The notes under the pieces: generated by a model
The model's input: the letters and a program-made list of their open reading frames with translations, nothing else
Told to the model about the DNA's origin: nothing
The model's database searches: none
In this document: positions 33,349 to 43,512 of the stretch, piece by piece
Layout of the letters: each line of letters starts with the position of its first letter
Position numbering within the stretch: position 1 is the stretch's first letter
Made by a program: the position numbers and the translations under genes
From: Ottelia alismoides
Lineage: Eukaryota; Streptophyta; Magnoliopsida; Alismatales; Hydrocharitaceae
NCBI GenBank assembly: GCA_037367405.1
Contig: JAZKJV010006050.1
Location: 174,171-238,170, forward strand
Length of the DNA stretch: 64,000 bases
Direction of reading: 5' to 3'

Positions 33349-35511
33349 CTTTCAGACACAGCTGATGCAGAGATGACAGCAGAGGAGAGTCTGGAGAGCA
33401 CAGACCTGGTTCAGGATACCTTAGCGGCAGCAGAGCCGGTCCTTGATCGCAGCACGATGATTTGTGATGGTGGTGCTGAGGCCACCTTGTTTTCTGGTGG
33501 TGCTGATGCCACCTTGCTTTCCGGTGGTACTGATACCACCGTTTCTGATGCAGATCCCTCGGATTCAGAGTCTGATTGGGCCGATTGCTATGATCAGATG
33601 CCAGACTCGAGTCCAGTTGAGCCTATTGAGGAGGAGGAGGTAGATGCAGAGCAGAGCAGAGACAGTGCAGATGAGCAGCCTTCTCCCGACCCAGTTTGCG
33701 AGAGTATGCTTTCACTTTCCCAGGCAGATTTGGCCGACCTTGCAGCATTCACTCAGTTTCTTCCACAGCCAGATTTGCCGGCACCCAGCATTCCAGAGCT
33801 GAAGCCGCTCCCTACTTCGCTGAAGTATCGATTCCTTGCAGGCGATCCAGAGATGTACCCAGTCATCATCTCCGCCGAGTTGACTGGAGAGCAGGAATCC
33901 CGTTTGATGGGGGTTCTTGAAAAGAACCGCAAGGCGATCGGATGGAGCGTAGCAGATCTCCATGGGATTAGTCCATCAGTGTGCTCCCACCACATTTATC
34001 TCGAGGATGGGGCGAAGCCGTCGCGTGAGTTCCAGCGGCGTCTGAACCCCAACCTGAGAGAGGTTGTCATGAAGGAAATATCGAAGTGGTGGGGTGCAGG
34101 TTTTATTTATCCCATTTCCGACTCCAAGTGGGTTAGCCCCTTGCATGTGGTGCCCAAGAAGACGGGCATCACGACTGTGATCAGTGAGTCGGGAGAGGAG
34201 ATTGCTACACGAGTGCCCACCTCTTGGAGGGTTTGTGTTGACTACAGGAGACTCAACCAAGCCACCAAGAAGGACCATTTCCCCCTGCCTTTTATTGACC
34301 AGATCATTGAGAGACTGGCAGGGAAGAGCCATTATTGCTTCCTGGATGGGTACTCGGGCTACAACCAAGTGGCCATCGCTCCTGAGGACCAGGAGAAGAC
34401 CACCTTTACCTGTCCCTTCGGCACATACGCTTTTCGACGCATGCCATTTGGGCTATGCAATGCCCCTGCGACTTTTCAGAGGTGCATGCTGTCGATCTTC
34501 TCGGACATGGTAGGGGAGTGCCTTGAGGCATTCATGGATGATTTCTCGATCTACGGCAACGGATTTGATTCTTGTCTTGACTGCCTAGATCGAGTACTCC
34601 AGCGATGTATTGAGTATCACTTGGTGCTCTCTTGGGAGAAGAGTCACTTTATGGTGACTCAAGGGACGGTGCTTGGCCACATCATCTCCAACAGGGGCAT
34701 GGAGGTTGATCCGGCCAAGGTCGATGTCATTAGAAAACTCACACCGCCGTCCAATCTGAGGCAGTTACGGTCATTTCTGGGGCACGTTGGATTTTACAGG
34801 AGATTCATTCATGATTTTAGCAGGATTGCCCGACCGTTGACCGACCTCTTGACGAAAGACACCGAGTTCCTTGTCGATGACAAGTGTCTTTCGTCGTTTG
34901 CTACTCTCCAGCAGTGCGTGATTGAGGCTCCTGTCCTCCAGCCACCTGATTGGTCTCTCCCATTCGAGATCATGACGGACGCCTCCGATTTTGCCGTAGG
35001 GGCAGTGCTGGGACAGAGGAGGGATGGAGTACCATTTGCTATACACTATGCTAGCCGTACATTGGATTCCGCCCAGCGGAATTATACGGTCACAGAGAAG
35101 GAGATGCTAGCAGTAGTGTTTGCCCTGGATAAGTTCAGATCATATATCATTGGATCCAGAGTGACTTTGTTTACAGATCACACCGCCATCAGGTACCTCA
35201 TGGCAAAGAAGGATGCCAAGGCCAGACTGACTAGATGGATCCTTCTACTCCAGGAGTTCGACATTGAGATCAAGGATAAGCCTGGAGTCAAGAATGTGGT
35301 GGCGGATCACCTATCCCGATTAGAGCAGCCTGAGGAGACTGAGCAGATTGATCCTATCCGAGATACCTTCCCAGATGAGGTGATCCTTGCTATCGCCTCA
35401 CTCCCATGGTACGCCGATATTGTGAACTTTCTCGTTGCTGGGAAAGTCCCACAAGATTGGCCCAGGCAGAGGCTTGAGACCTTCCTCGCGAAGGCCAAGT
35501 CTTACCATTAG
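33349..35511 (+). pseudogene. pol: RT-A reverse transcriptase and RNase H
   Basis: Same frame. After an acidic linker with three more GGAEAT-type repeats (33469-33540) comes [46 protein letters not shown], and FMDDFSIYG with the catalytic MDD at codons 1581-1583 (34534-34542). RNase H starts at [14 protein letters not shown] (codon 1728) and continues with [11 protein letters not shown] and TDHTAIRYL to ADHLSRL. Catalytic residues are present. A TAG at 35509-35511 (codon 1906) replaces a Trp codon. No second (archaeal-type) RNase H is seen, which fits Athila rather than Tat/Ogre. Confidence 0.94.
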
Positions 35512-36687
35512 GAGGATCCCATCCTTTACCACGAGGGAGGGGATAGCGTCTGGCGTCGGTGTATTCCTCAGGAGGAACACCATAGCGTCCTCACTTACTG
35601 CCACAAGCTTGAGGCAGGAGGACATCATTCTGGGAGGAGAACGGCACAGAAAGTGCTCCAATCCGGTTTGTGGTGGCCTACCCTCTTCAAGGACTCAGAT
35701 GAGTTCGTGAAGAGGTGTACTGACTGTCAGAGGATGGGCACTTGTGGACAGCGTGATATGATGCCGATGCAGCCCATTCACTTCTGTGAGGTTTTTGACG
35801 CATGGGGCATCGATTTCATGGGTCCATTCCCTAAGAGTCAGGGATTTGAGTACATTCTGTTGGCCGTGGACTATGTGAGTCGTTGGGTGGAGGCTATCCC
35901 CGCCCGATCCGCTGATGCGAGGACAGTTTGCAGATTTTTGAGGAAACATATCATCACGCGGTTCGGGGTTCCACGAGTTCTTATTTCTGATGGGGGATCT
36001 CACTTCATCAACGACCAGGTGAAGGCACTTGCTAGCGAGTTCGGCATAGATCATCGCGTTGCTACACCATACCATCCACAGACGAATGGTCTAGCCGAAG
36101 TGTCGAATAGGGAGATCAAGACTATTCTGCAGAAAGTCGTCCGCCCTGACCGAAAGGATTGGTCACAGCTATTGGACTCGGTCTTGTGGGCATATAGGTC
36201 GTCTTTCAAGACACCTTTGGGTACATCTCCCTTTCGCCTCGTATATGGCAAGCCCTGTCACCTACCTGTTGAGCTAAGGCACAAGTCACTATGGGCAGTT
36301 ACAGACATTCTTATGGATCCAGATGGTATGGGAGACCAGAGGAGGGCAGAGCTAGCTGCCCTAGAGGAGCTTAGAGATGCAGCATTCTCAAGCAGCCTAC
36401 ATTATAAGGAGAGAGTCAAGGAGTGGCATGATTCACATATCAGCCACAAACATTTTGAGATTGGACAGAGAGTATGGCTGTTTGATGCGAGGCTTAGGTT
36501 ATTTCCAGGGAAGCTACAGAGCAAATGGAAAGGACCTTATCTGGTTCGGAAGGTACACGACAACGGTAGCATCGATATATCCGAGTTGTCTTCTGAGAGT
36601 ACCTTCCGAGTGAACGGCCAGCGGCTCAAGCCATTTCTAGATCATGAGCCGCGGGTCGTGGATCTTGCCCCTATTCATTTCGCGTGA
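35512..36687 (+). pseudogene. pol: RT-A integrase
   Basis: Same frame to the natural TGA at 36685. An HHCC zinc finger ends in CTDCQRMG (35716-35727). Catalytic residues are Asp at codon 2007 (GIDFMGP), Asp at 2066 (ISDGGSHF) and Glu at 2102 (NGLAEVSNRE), giving the exact D,D35E spacing. The C-terminus carries RLFPGKLQSKWKGPYLVRKV (GPY/F type) and ends 45 residues later without a chromodomain. The domain itself looks intact. Target choice would therefore not depend on a chromodomain. Confidence 0.94.
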
Positions 36688-38756
36688 GATGTGGTCTTTG
36701 ACTCACATCTAATGCATCTCATGCCTGAGCTTTACTGATCCTCCGCTGTACATAGATCCAGATGTCCATATCATCACATTCCTTAGTCCCACATCCCTTT
36801 CTTCATCTTGTGATTATGCTATACTTAGGGTGCACTTTACCCTAAGTATAGGGGGGATGTGAGACCTTTTGGGTATTCCTTTTGTTTCTATCTACCCCTG
36901 TTTTGCTGCCTATACTTAGGGATATCTTATCCTAAGTATAGGGGGGGTAGACCCTGTACATTCTCCACTCGGTTTTCCCTTAGTATACAGCCTGCTATAC
37001 TTAGGATTACTTGATCCTAAGTATAGGGGGAAGACCCGAGTCCCTCTTGACTTCTTATTCTCCTTTTGTATAGCCTTCCTTTTCACTTCCCTATACATAG
37101 CACGAGTTATGTCTTCTTCATCGCTCTTGACTCCGAGGACATCGTTCGAGCTAAGTATAGGGGGGTGTGTATATATTTCATATATACTTTAGCCATAACT
37201 CGTACTTTGTGTGAGTGTGTTAATAAATAAAAATGGCTAAAAACCACAAAAATTAAAATTTTTTCATGTACATAATCTTCTTTTATTTGCACATACATAG
37301 CTAGTGTACAAATTATTTTTGTAAAAATGATTTCAAAAATCTTTTGTGTAAAGCTTGTGTAAATATTTTCTGTATCAAAATTATGTATATAGTACAAAAT
37401 TTTTCCAAAATGTTTTGAAAATCAAAAGTTTGCAAAAATCTTGTGTAAATGTGTGTAAATATCTTTTTGCAAAACTTGCACTTCATGCATCATCATTCAT
37501 GATTTCAAAAACATTTTTCAAAAATTTTGCATGATTGTAAAATAGTGTGTAAATATGCATCTTTTTGTACATATGTATATAGTTTTTCTTGGATGATAGT
37601 TGACATTTAAACTAAGCCTGGAATCAAATTGACAAATGGAGCTTGATTAAGATCTTAATCCACCTAATTTCTAAGAGGAGCCTTATAGGGCTTAGGTTTA
37701 AGGCTTTTCAGGTCCATGGTGACTTAATTCTTTGAGTCCACTAGGCTATGATCACATGTCATCTCAATGAGCCTAAGAAGAGCACTTAACAACAACACAT
37801 GACTCATATAGATTATGGCTTTACTTGGACAACCGCACTATGCACCGAGCTCTCTACGGATGAGGTGGTGAGGAGGCAGTCTTCCTTGGCTTGGGGTAGC
37901 ATATGAGGGTAGTACTTCTAGGCGGAACCTCTCTTCTTCATTTAGTGAAGGAAGTGCGTCTCAACTTGGTCTGGTTGCCATGAAGTCTAACGACGGGAGT
38001 TGTGGGTTGCAATAAAGCTTCAAAAGAGGGATAGTCTACTGGCTCAAGAGGAAAAAACTCCTTGTATATATGCTGCACATGTACATGTTGTATAGATGCA
38101 CTCGAAAAAAAAATGCAAAAAGAAAAGAACTCCAAAAAAGTGGTGGGTCTGAGAGAAAATGATAATCCCACCGGAGTATGTATATAAGTGCAATAAGCAA
38201 AGCTTGGTTTCATGATCCACCTGTTGTAGCTTGCAGCAGGGAGACTTGGCTACACTGGTCAAGCTCCCAAGGGTACTTGGCTACACTGGCCTTGACCCAT
38301 TCTCTTCTTCCCCCTCTTCTTGAGCCGATTGTACTTGAACTTAGAAGGGAATACCCCGCTCCTCGAGGAAAGAGTGGCCAGATTGAGGTCATAGAGTTAC
38401 CTTGTTAAGGAGGGTTGTCAAGTTGCCATTTCTGAGGTGGAGAGCTTAGACCTCACTTTCACAGGACAAGAAAAGATTCATGGTCTTCCGGGTTTGTGAT
38501 TGGTGACTTGTTCTGATCTGGAGCATTGAGGAGTCTTGGTTATAGGATAGTGGAACTTAGAGGCTGTTAGGTTTTAAGCTTAAGTCTAAATAAGGTTCCG
38601 ACACATGAATAATCCAAAGATCTGATTAAGCTCCATACCTCAATTTAATGAAGGCAAGTTTAATAATCAACCTTGATCCATGTACATTCTCTTTTTCTTT
38701 TTCTTTTTCTTTCTTTTTCACTTCTTTTTCAAATAAGTGTTTGCTATGGGACTAGC
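36688..38756 (+). other. RT-A 3' noncoding region
   Basis: 2.07 kb from pol stop to PPT with no envelope-like or other credible ORF. Contents are the hairpin array (36819-37205), AT-rich TTTTGCAAA-type sequence (37240-37570), a conserved block around 37600-38560 shared with RT-B and more loosely with RT-C and RT-D, and a polypyrimidine tract (38690-38730). Confidence 0.75.
36819..37205 (+). repeat. RT-A hairpin/PPT-like array
   Basis: Hairpins lie at 36819-36851, 36910-36941 and 36995-37026, with arms CTATACTTAGG/CCTAAGTATAG and 8-11 nt loops. Each is followed at once by GGGGG or more, copying the true PPT. A fourth CTAAGTATAGGGGGG is at 37151-37165. CTATACATAG (37091) can pair with CTAAGTATAG (37151), and CACGAGTTATG (37101) with CATAACTCGT (37194). 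The order a-b-a'-b' is that of a pseudoknot. Confidence 0.85.
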
Positions 38757-38775
38757 AAAGTATAGTATAGGGGGG
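38757..38775 (+). promoter_or_regulatory. RT-A polypurine tract
   Basis: CAAAGTATAGTATAGGGGG lies directly before the 3' LTR start at 38776. It is the presumed plus-strand primer. Confidence 0.92.
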
Positions 38776-41700
38776 TGATGAATACCCATTCATCACTCTT
38801 TATTCTTATATTTTAGCTACAAAAACCTATGCAAATGCATGTAGATATGTGTAAATAGGAAAAGTTAGCAAAAGCATGCATGTTTGTAAATATAGATAAT
38901 TAGCATGTTTTTGTGCAAAAATAAAAGAATAAAGATGAAAAAGAAAAAGAGGGAAATATTTAGAATAAATATTGAGCAACCTAACCCAAGGGAGGGCTCA
39001 GCATGGGCCTGACCGCATAAAAGCCAAGTAGAGGGAGATAGGGGCTCACATGTGTACATATTATATGTAAATAAATAAATAATATTTTCCTCAATCAAAA
39101 ATATGCTTGTATATATTTTGTAAATATTTATGAAGCATAAAAACAAAACAAAAAGATAAAAATCAAAAATCCAAAAAGAATCCTTCACCTTGTACATAGA
39201 CCATCATCCTTATCTATTTCACCTTGTAAATAAAGTTATTTATTTTCTAAAACTTTTTGTAAATATTCTATGGTATATATTGTAAATAAAATAAATAAAG
39301 AAAATTAAAACAAAAATCAAATAAAAATTACAAAATTAAAAACACCAAAAACATATTGTATATATACCATGTACATAAATGTATATAACTAATTATTTAA
39401 CCTATGTATATAAATAATAAAAATAAAATAAAAATAGCCTTTCATTCCTCATTTTATCCTATAAATAAATAAAATATAAAATAGGAATAAAAATGTATAA
39501 AAATAAATAATTAAAAATCAAAAAATCAAAAATCAATATATGGTATATATACCTATGTATAGCTACTATGTATAGACCTTATTTTTATTTCCAAAAATTA
39601 ATTAAAAATCACAAAAAAATAGAAAAAATTAAAACAAAAATATTTTGTGTTTTGAGTTTTTGAAAATTCGGCCATTTAAGGCCCCAAAAAATCAAATAAG
39701 AATTCAACCCTTGGCGGGCTCTGATTGGTCCACGGGGGATTGTTGACACCCGGTCAACACCTCCCCCAGGACCACCAGAGCCCGGGTCCTGTTCGCGGAC
39801 CCGACTTCGCCCAATTATCTCTACCAGACCCGATCCCCATTTCGCCTAATCTAAGGTCCTAATCATCCCCCGTGCATCCGGGAATCTCGCCCGACATTCT
39901 TCCTTGGGATCCGCGCTTCAGCTCGCCCTACCCGATCGATCCTTCCTGGACCTGCACCCATATAAAACTCGAGCTCAGCCGCCTCCTCATTCCATCTTTG
40001 GCTCTCCACCTTCACTCCCGTGACCTCCATTGTAACCACCGAGGTGACAGCTCGCGTTGGCCCTTGTTGCAGCGAGGAGGAGGTGCTTGGACCATCGATC
40101 CGGCAGCCGCGCGCCGCCGTGCTCCGCCACCTAGCTGAGCTCGAGCCTCAGGCAGTGACGACCTTCGAGGCGACGACCAGGAGCTAGCCAAGCTCCAGCC
40201 CAGTCTTTCGCATCGCCCAGGTATCCATTTAGCGCATCTATTTAGTGTAATTTCATGTTTCGCCCAAATCGACCCCTCGCCGTGTTCCTCTGATTCCGAC
40301 CATCTCGCGGTACTATTTCGATCATCGGAGCACACCATCACCCTCGCCACTCCCTCGCGCACGTTCTACGCCCCACTCGTTCAAACCCAGCTCGCCCCGG
40401 AGCTGGGAGTCGAGCTCCTCCATCCCCAGCTCGCCGGAGCTCATTCGCACCGACCCACCAGCCACCGTCACCCCGCTTCTTTGGGTCGAGGCACTTTGCG
40501 TTCGACCCGCGAAGCTCCTGGCGTGTTTTGCAGGTCAGAAGGAGGGCATCTGAGCCCCCCTCACATCAGGTCCAGGAGCCCACCGCCGCCGAGCTCGCCG
40601 GAGCCCCTCCAGGGCTCGGGTGGGCCATCGGACAGTACCAGCAGCTGCGGGACGCCGTCGCCCATCTTCCCCGATCACCAGGAGCAGCTGAGGAGGACTG
40701 CAGCTCACGCACGAGGCCGGCGAAGTTCGCTGGTGGAGTGTTCTTCCACCATCCTCCAGCACCGTCCGATCAGCCCCCGCTCCCAGTTTGCATCGCCACC
40801 ATCCATTTCTCGAGGAGCAGCAGCCGTTGATCAGATCGAGGGGCTGATCTGAACCGTCCGAGCAGCAGAGAGAGCCACTGAGACCTGACCCGTCTGATCC
40901 TCCACGTGGCTCCCTCTGGGAGCGTCGATTTGGCCCAAGAGACAAAGAAGAGAGAGCGCCACCATCCAGAGCCGCCCGATCTTCCACGTGGCGCGAATCC
41001 AGCCGTCGATGAATAAAGGGGTAATTTGCTTAGGGCCCCCTCTTAGTTTGTCTTTTATTTTTAGTCCTGTAAATATTTTAGTAACTTTAATTACGTAGGG
41101 TAAATTGCTTGTGGACCCTGTGCTTGTTTGTATTTGCATGTATGCCCTTGTGTGTATGAGTCCACGTGCTTCGTCACGTGTCTAGCTGGGCTATTTACAT
41201 TTTTCATCCTGTAGTTCTGTTGGGTTATGAAATGAATGAATACTTTTTGGTAATTGCATTTATGCCCCTGTGAGTGTTGTTTATGCGCATGTGCGGATTT
41301 TAGTGGGATTTTTGCATCCAAGCCCCTGGACTTTTGGTACGAGTTACCAAAAAGTCCAGAAACTTGGTTTTTATTACCAAAAGGCCCCTGAGTGCCCCAG
41401 GCACGCGCCACGCGCGTGACTTGCTGGGATTTTTGCACCTTGGCCCTCAGACTTTTGGGTATTTGCACTTACGTCCCTATGCACAGTGCCCCCTCTTTGA
41501 TTTTTGAATAAATATCAAACCACCTCCAAATTCGATGAAAATTTGACACATGGCTCCTGCCATGTTGTAGGATTTTTGAGAATTTTTTAGGACATTTTTG
41601 ATTTGATTTAGTATTTTTAAAAATTCAAAAACACCTATTTTAGCTACTGTCTAGGTTTAAAAATACCAAAAAAATATAAAATCACCTCTAAAAATTCTAA

Positions 41701-42435
41701 AAAAAGTAGTTACTGTTTCTTGCTTGTTGTTTGATTTTCTAGCCAATTTTGGCTATTTTTCATTGCTTAAAAACCCTAAAAATTGAAAAACCCCCTTAAA
41801 ACTCATAAAAATTATAATAAATAATTTAAAAATCCAAAAACAATAATTCGGGTGCCTAAATTTTCCTTACTCTTTCTAGATTACAGGAAAATTACCTCCA
41901 GGGCCTGTTGAGACTCTTAAATATTTTATTTTTGAGTTTTAGGCCCTGCTGGACAGTACCTAGGATTTTTAGCACTGTTTGATTTTTAGAAAATAATTTA
42001 CCTATTAGAAAAATATCAAAAATTCACCAAAAACACTTAAAAACCTAAAAAACATAAAAGCAATTTTTCTTGAATTTTTGCTTGCTTTTTGGTGTGTTAA
42101 ATAAATTGTGGAAGTTGGCTTGATTTTGCTTTCTTTACTTTTCTTCACATTTTAAAAATCCAAAAAAAATATAAAAATTATTAAAAACCACTAAAAAACA
42201 CTTTTCTTTTCTTTTATTCTCTTTTTACTACTTCGTAGGCCCTAGGCCAATCCGTGCTCCTTGTGTTCGACCCTGGGAGCTATACCAGGTTAATCCATAG
42301 CTAGACCGCTCTTCTTTGTTTTGATTGATTTGATCTATTCTGAGTGGTTATTTTTCTTGATATTCTCCGTCTGAGTGATTGAGGTCGCAACGATCACTTC
42401 CAGACCTTTGCCTTGATCATTTATTCGGGTTATCA
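38776..42435 (+). repeat. RT-A 3' LTR
   Basis: TGATGAATACCC to TTATCA, 3660 bp, nearly identical to the 5' LTR. Differences seen include a base change in the W-box palindrome (39741-39759 reads GACACCC), a 1-nt deletion near 40136 and small indels near 40860-40950. TATAAAA is at 39961-39967. Confidence 0.96.
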
Positions 42436-42440
42436 GTGAT
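42436..42440. repeat. Target-site duplication of RT-A, right copy (GTGAT)
   Basis: GTGAT follows the 3' LTR end TTATCA and matches 24648-24652. Confidence 0.95.
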
Positions 42441-43512
42441 CGTTCAATTACCTGATCGATCTATCAAAAGACCGCGAGGGATCGATTCTGTCGTCGTAAA
42501 TTTCCAAGGTAAAGAACATAAGGTGGACTTTATTGTCCTTGACATTGAGCACCCCGGAAGAATGTCTGAGTCTCCTATTATTTTAAGAAAGCCGTTCTTA
42601 GCCTCTGCTAAGGCGATCGTCGATTGCGAGACTCAGGAAATCAAGTTCCCAAACTCGGACGTCAACGAACACGACTCCAATGACACATCCGGCTCTGAGG
42701 AAAACCAACTTGAAACCAACAGTTATGATCAAGATATTTCACATTATCAGACATCTCTGCATGACACACTGATAAAAACACTAGGAGAGTCACCCAAAAG
42801 ACTGATTGTTGGACAAACTTCGGATTCTCACCACCCAATCACTGCTCCTAGGAAAATTCAAGATTTTGGAGCTTCTGAAGAATTGGACCATATTTTGGAA
42901 GATCACCACGATTATTTGAGTGGTCCAATCTTTGAGTCGGCAGTAATTCATGAGATACTTGAACCATATAAGGAACCGACTCTGAAAACATCCGATGTCA
43001 CCAAAAATCACGATCATCCAAAAGTGACATCAACACCCCCATCCATAAATCGCAAGATCCGCAGGAACAATCTCCCTCGACCGAAGCAGTGCATGACCCT
43101 TCAAGAATTGGTCGACTTTTACGGGGATTCATCTGATGAGGAACTCATGAATGCCACATCGGTTACACAAGACAGGGAGATGAAGACTGTCCAACTTCCT
43201 CCCAATACTTCTCAAGGAAACAAACCGACCAAGAAAGTCACCTTTGACCTTAGACACCAGGTGATTTCTGAAGAGTCCTCATCAGATCATGATGTGGTTC
43301 ATCAGATAAGTGCAATAGGTACAACTCTGATCCATGGGCACTTACCTCTGATCGACAAAAGTTGGAGATCCTCTGCAGACGACTACTATTCTCCTGAGGA
43401 CGACTCCGACGATGGATGGTCTTCGTCATCAACCCCCTCTTCATCGCACTTCACATCTCCATACCATCTCCATCCACACTCCCGCAAGAAGGTCCGTCGC
43501 AAACCTCCTTGA
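42441..43512 (+). pseudogene. RT-E retropepsin-containing ORF, 3' part
   Basis: It continues the frame of 23808-24652 in the correct phase; without the insertion the frame would have 638 sense codons. The first part is the second half of the retropepsin-like domain: QLPDRSIKRPRGI, VDFIVLDIEHP and SPIILRKPFLASAKAI align with RT-A ADRSVKRPKG... and PIILGRPFLATAKA. In the flap-side motif Gly is changed to Lys (ILGRPFL to ILRKPFL). After this come about 290 residues, acidic and Ser/His-rich, of no family I recognise, with a Lys/Arg-rich end (SRKKVRRKPP). It stops at 43510 with no RT, RNase H or integrase. The frame was open when RT-A inserted. Confidence 0.8.

Larger units (their letters stand above)
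24653..42435 (+). mobile_element. RT-A: complete Athila-like LTR retrotransposon, family 1
   Basis: This 17,783-bp element has LTRs of 3661 and 3660 bp beginning TG and ending CA, an exact tRNA-Asp PBS, one gag-pol frame, a PPT, and a perfect 5-bp duplication GTGAT. The LTRs are nearly identical, so insertion is recent relative to RT-E. It is the inverted relative of RT-B. Four nonsense codons and no frameshift interrupt gag-pol, so this copy is not autonomous as it stands. Confidence 0.97.

Noticed and set aside
36819..37026. CRISPR array or rho-independent terminators
   Set aside because: The repeats are hairpins within a plant retrotransposon 3' region with irregular spacing and unlike spacers. 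G runs follow the stems, not T runs on the coding strand.
36688..38756. Envelope-like ORF as reported for some Athila elements
   Set aside because: No frame longer than about 100 codons, no signal peptide or transmembrane pattern on the sense strand, and the equivalent regions of RT-B, RT-C and RT-D are also without one.
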